A stretch of DNA of 8,730 bases from the NCBI GenBank assembly GCA_030596185.1, contig JAUVKP010000025.1:1-8730 (forward strand), in the 5' to 3' direction. A program made the translations under genes and the position numbers. The DNA is from Fidelibacterota bacterium (GTDB taxonomy: Bacteria; Fidelibacterota; Fidelibacteria; Fidelibacterales; Fidelibacteraceae). How positions within the stretch are numbered: position 1 is the first letter of the stretch; each line of letters opens with the position of its first letter. Below the pieces are notes generated by a model. That model was not told where the DNA came from, did no database searches, and was given only the letters and a program-made list of their open reading frames with translations. This document shows positions 6,722 through 8,730 of the stretch, in pieces.

Positions 6722-8242
6722 TTATTTCAGAACTGTCATCTTTCTACTAAGCGATATGACTTTTGTATGTAGTGTGTAAAGATATATACCTGAAGCCATA
6801 CTTGATGCATCCAGTAACATATTATGAGTTCCAGCCTCGAGGTGTCCGGAAAATACCTGTTTCACTCGATGACCGTTCAGATCGTGTATATCAAGAATAA
6901 CATTTTCACTTTGTTGAAGAGTAAAATGTATCGTTGTCAAAGGATTAAAGGGATTGGGATAATTTTGTTCCAGACTTAGATTATATGGAATAAATATATC
7001 CTCTGAAACTGCAGTAGAAAAGGAGGCTCTCTGTACACAATTCAAGCCCCTATCTGTTAATATGAACTCATAATTTGCGCCATCATTGTTAACGATCGCC
7101 CCTGAAGGTTGCATAGTCATAACTTGATTTTGGAGATAAGATTCAGGTACAGAAGAAGTCACTTCTTTTGCGACGGCATCCCCGGAAATGATATCATACC
7201 AGGGCGCTCCAAACATATAAAGTATTTCATCGGTATCGACATCAATGGCGACCCACCGGGCAGCATGCGAAGGAGCAGGAGCATTTCCGGTATTCACGCT
7301 GATCATTGCTCTATTGTGATTGCCAAATAGCAAAATACCTTCTTCCTTATCGATCCAATCCAGTGATGTTGCCCAAGCAACATAGGTAATTATATTCGTA
7401 TCAGTCTCTTCGGAATAATTTCCGATCGTATCAACGATTGTAAAAGGCTGAGTTGCAGGGTCAGATGATTCATACACAAAAATACCCTGACCATTGCTAT
7501 GCGTCGCGGAAAACAGCTGTGTAATACCGGTGGCTTTCGTTCTTACTTGTATTGCATTTTGCAAGGTAGGTGTCAGACTTATACCGGCTGCGACAAAATT
7601 AAGATCTTCATCAAGCACATTTAATTGTTCATACTGAGGATAAGGTGCAAAATATATATAACTGCAATCCTGTACTGCAGAAACATGCGTTCTGAGTGGT
7701 TTGCCCACTTCAAGAGGATCCCATTTTGCAATAGCGGAACCATCTCTGTAATCTATTTTATAAAGTGTGGATCTTGCGGTGTATAGAATATTACCAAATG
7801 CATCAATAGAAATACCACGACAGTAGCCATTACGATCATTTTCCGTATAGAGTGTATCCTTGCTTCCATCTCCAAATTCCAATAATTCGATCAGGGAAAA
7901 TGAAGCCTCAGTACTATCCGGCAAAAAACATCTGATACCGGTTAAATGGATAGTATCACCGGGAGATTTCACGATCTCGTTACTGAATCCGGAATTAAAT
8001 CCGAACCAGTATTTCCCATCGGGATCAATGACCATACCGTATGGTTGACTCTGATTACCTTCATCATTTCCATAGTAATCTAAGCTGTTCACCCTTATTG
8101 AGTCGTCACCTCCAAAATTGAATAGCAAATCTTGAAAATAATATCCGGGAATACCCGCTAACAAGGGAGAAAGTGTAAGAACTAGCACTAGCAACCCCAT
8201 CATAGCTAATCTTGAATATTTTCTTCTAATTATTGGTTTCAT
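6722..8242 (-). CDS. secreted protein with type IX-style C-terminal sorting domain
   Basis: A 506-residue exported protein of unknown function. A signal peptide is clear: basic KPIIRRKYSR, then the hydrophobic LAMMGLLVLVLTLSPLLA, with likely cleavage near A29. Residues about 45-410 form repeated beta-rich segments with Asp/Gly turns and spaced tryptophans (MVIDPDGKYWFGF, GISIDAFGNILYTA, WVAIDVDTDEILYMFG), suggesting a beta-propeller of the NHL/SMP-30-like kind. I cannot name a ligand or catalytic site. Residues about 422-506 are a FlgD-like/type IX sorting domain: LEQNYPNPFNPLTTIHFTL (NYPNPFNP at 427-434), DLNGHRV, SSMASGIYLYTL and the final SRKMTVLK. This directs export across the outer membrane and surface attachment in FCB bacteria with a type IX system. 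The start is supported by the signal peptide; the ribosome site (GAGA) is weak. It is the first gene of the leftward block. Confidence 0.85.
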   Translation of the reverse strand: MKPIIRRKYSRLAMMGLLVLVLTLSPLLAGIPGYYFQDLLFNFGGDDSIRVNSLDYYGNDEGNQSQPYGMVIDPDGKYWFGFNSGFSNEIVKSPGDTIHLTGIRCFLPDSTEASFSLIELLEFGDGSKDTLYTENDRNGYCRGISIDAFGNILYTARSTLYKIDYRDGSAIAKWDPLEVGKPLRTHVSAVQDCSYIYFAPYPQYEQLNVLDEDLNFVAAGISLTPTLQNAIQVRTKATGITQLFSATHSNGQGIFVYESSDPATQPFTIVDTIGNYSEETDTNIITYVAWATSLDWIDKEEGILLFGNHNRAMISVNTGNAPAPSHAARWVAIDVDTDEILYMFGAPWYDIISGDAVAKEVTSSVPESYLQNQVMTMQPSGAIVNNDGANYEFILTDRGLNCVQRASFSTAVSEDIFIPYNLSLEQNYPNPFNPLTTIHFTLQQSENVILDIHDLNGHRVKQVFSGHLEAGTHNMLLDASSMASGIYLYTLHTKVISLSRKMTVLK

Positions 8243-8304
8243 GGTATCTCATTTGATATAATTATTTCTTTTCGAAGATACTATGTTTTTGTGAAACGGG
8301 CAAA

Positions 8305-8312
8305 CAAAAGTA
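8305..8312 (-). promoter_or_regulatory. possible Bacteroidota-type -7 element upstream of the secreted protein
   Basis: TACTTTTG on the minus strand matches the TAnnTTTG -7 consensus of Bacteroidota primary-sigma promoters and lies about 60 bp before the start at 8242. A TTTG at the expected -33 distance is not seen. An AT-rich stretch (ATAATTATAT, around 8256-8265) is an alternative -10. Low confidence: the organism's sigma preference is unknown. Confidence 0.2.
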
Positions 8313-8339
8313 CAAAGGCAAAAATAAATAATAAAGTAG

Positions 8340-8360
8340 AGACAAGGCATTGCCTTGTCT
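8340..8360. repeat. perfect 10-bp inverted repeat, element type GTAGAGAC/GTCT
   Basis: AGACAAGGCA and its exact complement TGCCTTGTCT are separated by one T. The left arm is preceded by AGTAG, giving AGTAGAGAC at 8335-8343. On the minus strand the hairpin is followed by a T-rich run, so it might also act as a terminator for a gene to the right. A second copy of the right arm, GCCTTGTCT, occurs alone at 8572-8580. Confidence 0.85.
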
Positions 8361-8376
8361 AGCCTTAAAAGTTTTT

Positions 8377-8404
8377 GATTATGAATTATGGATTATGAAT
8401 TATG
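8377..8404. repeat. 14-bp tandem duplication
   Basis: GATTATGAATTATG occurs twice, head to tail and without mismatch (8377-8390 and 8391-8404). Each unit is itself built from two related halves (GATTATG, AATTATG), suggesting repeated small duplications. Confidence 0.9.
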
Positions 8405-8412
8405 AGAGTCGG

Positions 8413-8473
8413 GGGTCGAGAGTTGATGGTTGATGGTTGATGGTTGAAAAGAAATATTTTATTTTGAAACATG
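8413..8473. repeat. long direct repeat, copy A (with heptamer expansion)
   Basis: This copy has a head GGGTCGAGAGTTGA (8413-8426), three TGGTTGA units (8427-8447) and a 26-bp tail beginning AAAGAAATATTTTATT (8448-8473). Copy B at 8691-8730 has the same head (13/14) and tail (24/26) but no heptamer units. Confidence 0.85.
8423..8447. repeat. heptamer microsatellite TTGATGG
   Basis: Three perfect TTGATGG units plus a partial fourth (TTGA). The array lies inside copy A of the longer direct repeat and is absent from copy B, so it appears to have expanded or contracted after the copies formed. Confidence 0.9.
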
Positions 8474-8478
8474 ATTAG

Positions 8479-8498
8479 CCCCGGGTTTTAACCCGGGG
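8479..8498. repeat. GC-rich inverted repeat CCCCGGGTT/AACCCGGGG
   Basis: A perfect 9-bp stem (8479-8487 with 8490-8498) with two T between, which in RNA would probably open to a slightly larger loop. It lies just after copy A of the long direct repeat. No clear T-run follows on either strand, so an intrinsic terminator is unlikely. Confidence 0.85.
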
Positions 8499-8518
8499 AT
8501 CAATGATGTAAATAAATT

Positions 8519-8532
8519 GGGGTTTTAACCCC
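8519..8532. repeat. short inverted repeat GGGGTT/AACCCC
   Basis: A 6-bp stem around TT. The centre GGTTTTAACC is identical to the centre of the repeat at 8479-8498, so the two appear related or derived from the same element. Confidence 0.7.
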
Positions 8533-8539
8533 GTCCTTG

Positions 8540-8560
8540 TTCAACCCCGTCGGGGTTGAA
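8540..8560. repeat. perfect 10-bp inverted repeat TTCAACCCCG/CGGGGTTGAA
   Basis: Exact complementary arms (8540-8549 and 8551-8560) flank a single T. It sits 7 bp from the preceding AACCCC repeat and shares its AACCCC core, forming a compact set of three related palindromes over about 80 bp. Confidence 0.9.
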
Positions 8561-8599
8561 ATAATGGGAGAGCCTTGTCTGATTAAAAGAACGGAGTAG

Positions 8600-8618
8600 A
8601 GACGCTAGGATAGCGTCT
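8600..8618. repeat. 8-bp inverted repeat, second GTAGAGAC/GTCT element
   Basis: AGACGCTA and TAGCGTCT flank GGA. It is preceded by AGTAG, giving AGTAGAGAC at 8595-8603 and GTCT at the right end, exactly as at 8335-8360. The inner stem sequence is different but still fully paired. Confidence 0.85.
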
Positions 8619-8655
8619 TTGATTGAAAAGGCAAATAAGGGTTTATGATTGCCTG

Positions 8656-8689
8656 CCGGCCGTATCCGCCAGCTGGCGGAGTAGGCTGG
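8656..8689. repeat. GC-rich compound palindrome
   Basis: The core TCCGCCAGCTGGCGGA (8665-8680) is a perfect 16-bp palindrome. Outside it, CCGGCC (8656-8661) can pair with GGCTGG (8684-8689) with one G-T pair, leaving a symmetrical GTA/GTA internal loop. Its high GC contrasts with the AT-rich surroundings. It lies directly before copy B of the long direct repeat. Confidence 0.85.
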
Positions 8690-8690
8690 A

Positions 8691-8730
8691 GGGTCGATAG
8701 TTGAAAAGAAATATTTTATTATAAAACATG
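8691..8730. repeat. long direct repeat, copy B (no heptamer units)
   Basis: The head GGGTCGATAGTTGA (8691-8704) is joined directly to the tail starting AAAGAAATATTTTATT (8705-8730). It matches copy A at 37 of 40 positions once the 21-bp heptamer insert is removed. It reaches the window edge, so its right boundary is unknown. Confidence 0.85.

Larger units (their letters stand above)
8243..8730. other. gene-free, repeat-rich intergenic region
   Basis: I see no credible coding region on either strand in these 488 bp. The first 95 bp presumably carry the promoter and leader of the secreted-protein gene. From about 8335 onward the sequence is a mosaic of inverted repeats, tandem duplications and short GC-rich palindromes set in AT-rich DNA, unlike the compact coding region to the left. 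No transposase, tRNA or CRISPR pattern (regular repeat-spacer spacing) is visible. It continues beyond the right edge. Confidence 0.8.

Noticed and set aside
7961..7978. GAGAT-TTCACG-ATCTC palindrome with a TTTCACG half-site in the secreted-protein gene
   Set aside because: Only one parS half is present and the arms are just 5 bp; most likely chance within coding sequence.
6722..8242. Arylsulfotransferase-like repeats in the secreted protein (for example the WVAIDVDTDEILYMFG segment)
   Set aside because: The resemblance is limited to a generic propeller-blade pattern; I could not identify the catalytic histidines and arginine expected of that family.
8340..8360. Intrinsic terminator
   Set aside because: The stem is strong, but the downstream T-run is interrupted by A on the minus strand and AG-rich first on the plus strand. 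It also belongs to a repeat family with a second copy, so I listed it as a repeat.
8413..8730. CRISPR array
   Set aside because: Repeats are of several different kinds with irregular spacing and two copies at most. There are no uniform spacers and no cas genes.

Overview
The window is a dense, leftward-transcribed block: every gene I can support lies on the minus strand. About 490 bp of gene-free, repeat-rich DNA follows at the right end. Several characters suggest a bacterium of the Fibrobacterota-Chlorobiota-Bacteroidota (FCB) assemblage or a related candidate phylum; Cloacimonadota is my best guess. These are a C-terminal type IX secretion-style sorting domain with an NYPNPFNP motif, a bacterial V-type ATP synthase of the kind seen in Chlamydia, spirochaetes and Bacteroidota (GERAGE motif, with a DUF2764-like gene between subunits E and A), low-to-moderate GC, and strong GGAG-type ribosome sites. 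The phylum is an inference, not something the sequence proves.

In the direction of transcription (right to left), the first block (8242 to 5002) holds three genes. They encode a secreted 506-residue protein with a type IX sorting domain, dihydrolipoyl dehydrogenase (lpdA), and a small NIF3/CutA-like protein whose start overlaps the end of lpdA. A 68-bp gap with a candidate sigma70-type promoter follows.

The second block (4933 to 1) is parA, parB, a membrane-anchored M23 (LytM) peptidase, a bactofilin, V-type ATPase subunit E, a DUF2764-family protein and V-type ATPase subunit A, which is cut by the left edge. Gene ends and starts overlap or lie within 26 bp, several ribosome sites overlap the preceding stop codon, and I see no internal terminator. 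Chromosome segregation (ParAB), a cell-shape or envelope module (M23 peptidase plus bactofilin) and the ion-pumping ATPase therefore appear to be one transcription unit. The window ends before subunits B, D, I and K would be expected.

For three genes (parB, the bactofilin and the NIF3-like gene) I moved the start inward from an in-frame TTG to an ATG preceded by a well-spaced Shine-Dalgarno sequence.

The right end (8243-8730) has no gene. It contains at least six inverted repeats, a 14-bp tandem duplication, a heptamer microsatellite, and two copies of a longer repeat that differ by exactly three heptamer units. This looks like a cluster of small non-coding repeat elements and is the least explained part of the window. 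Nothing here is a clear new defence or mobile system. The points most worth a second look are the par-M23-bactofilin-V-ATPase linkage and the structured repeat cluster.
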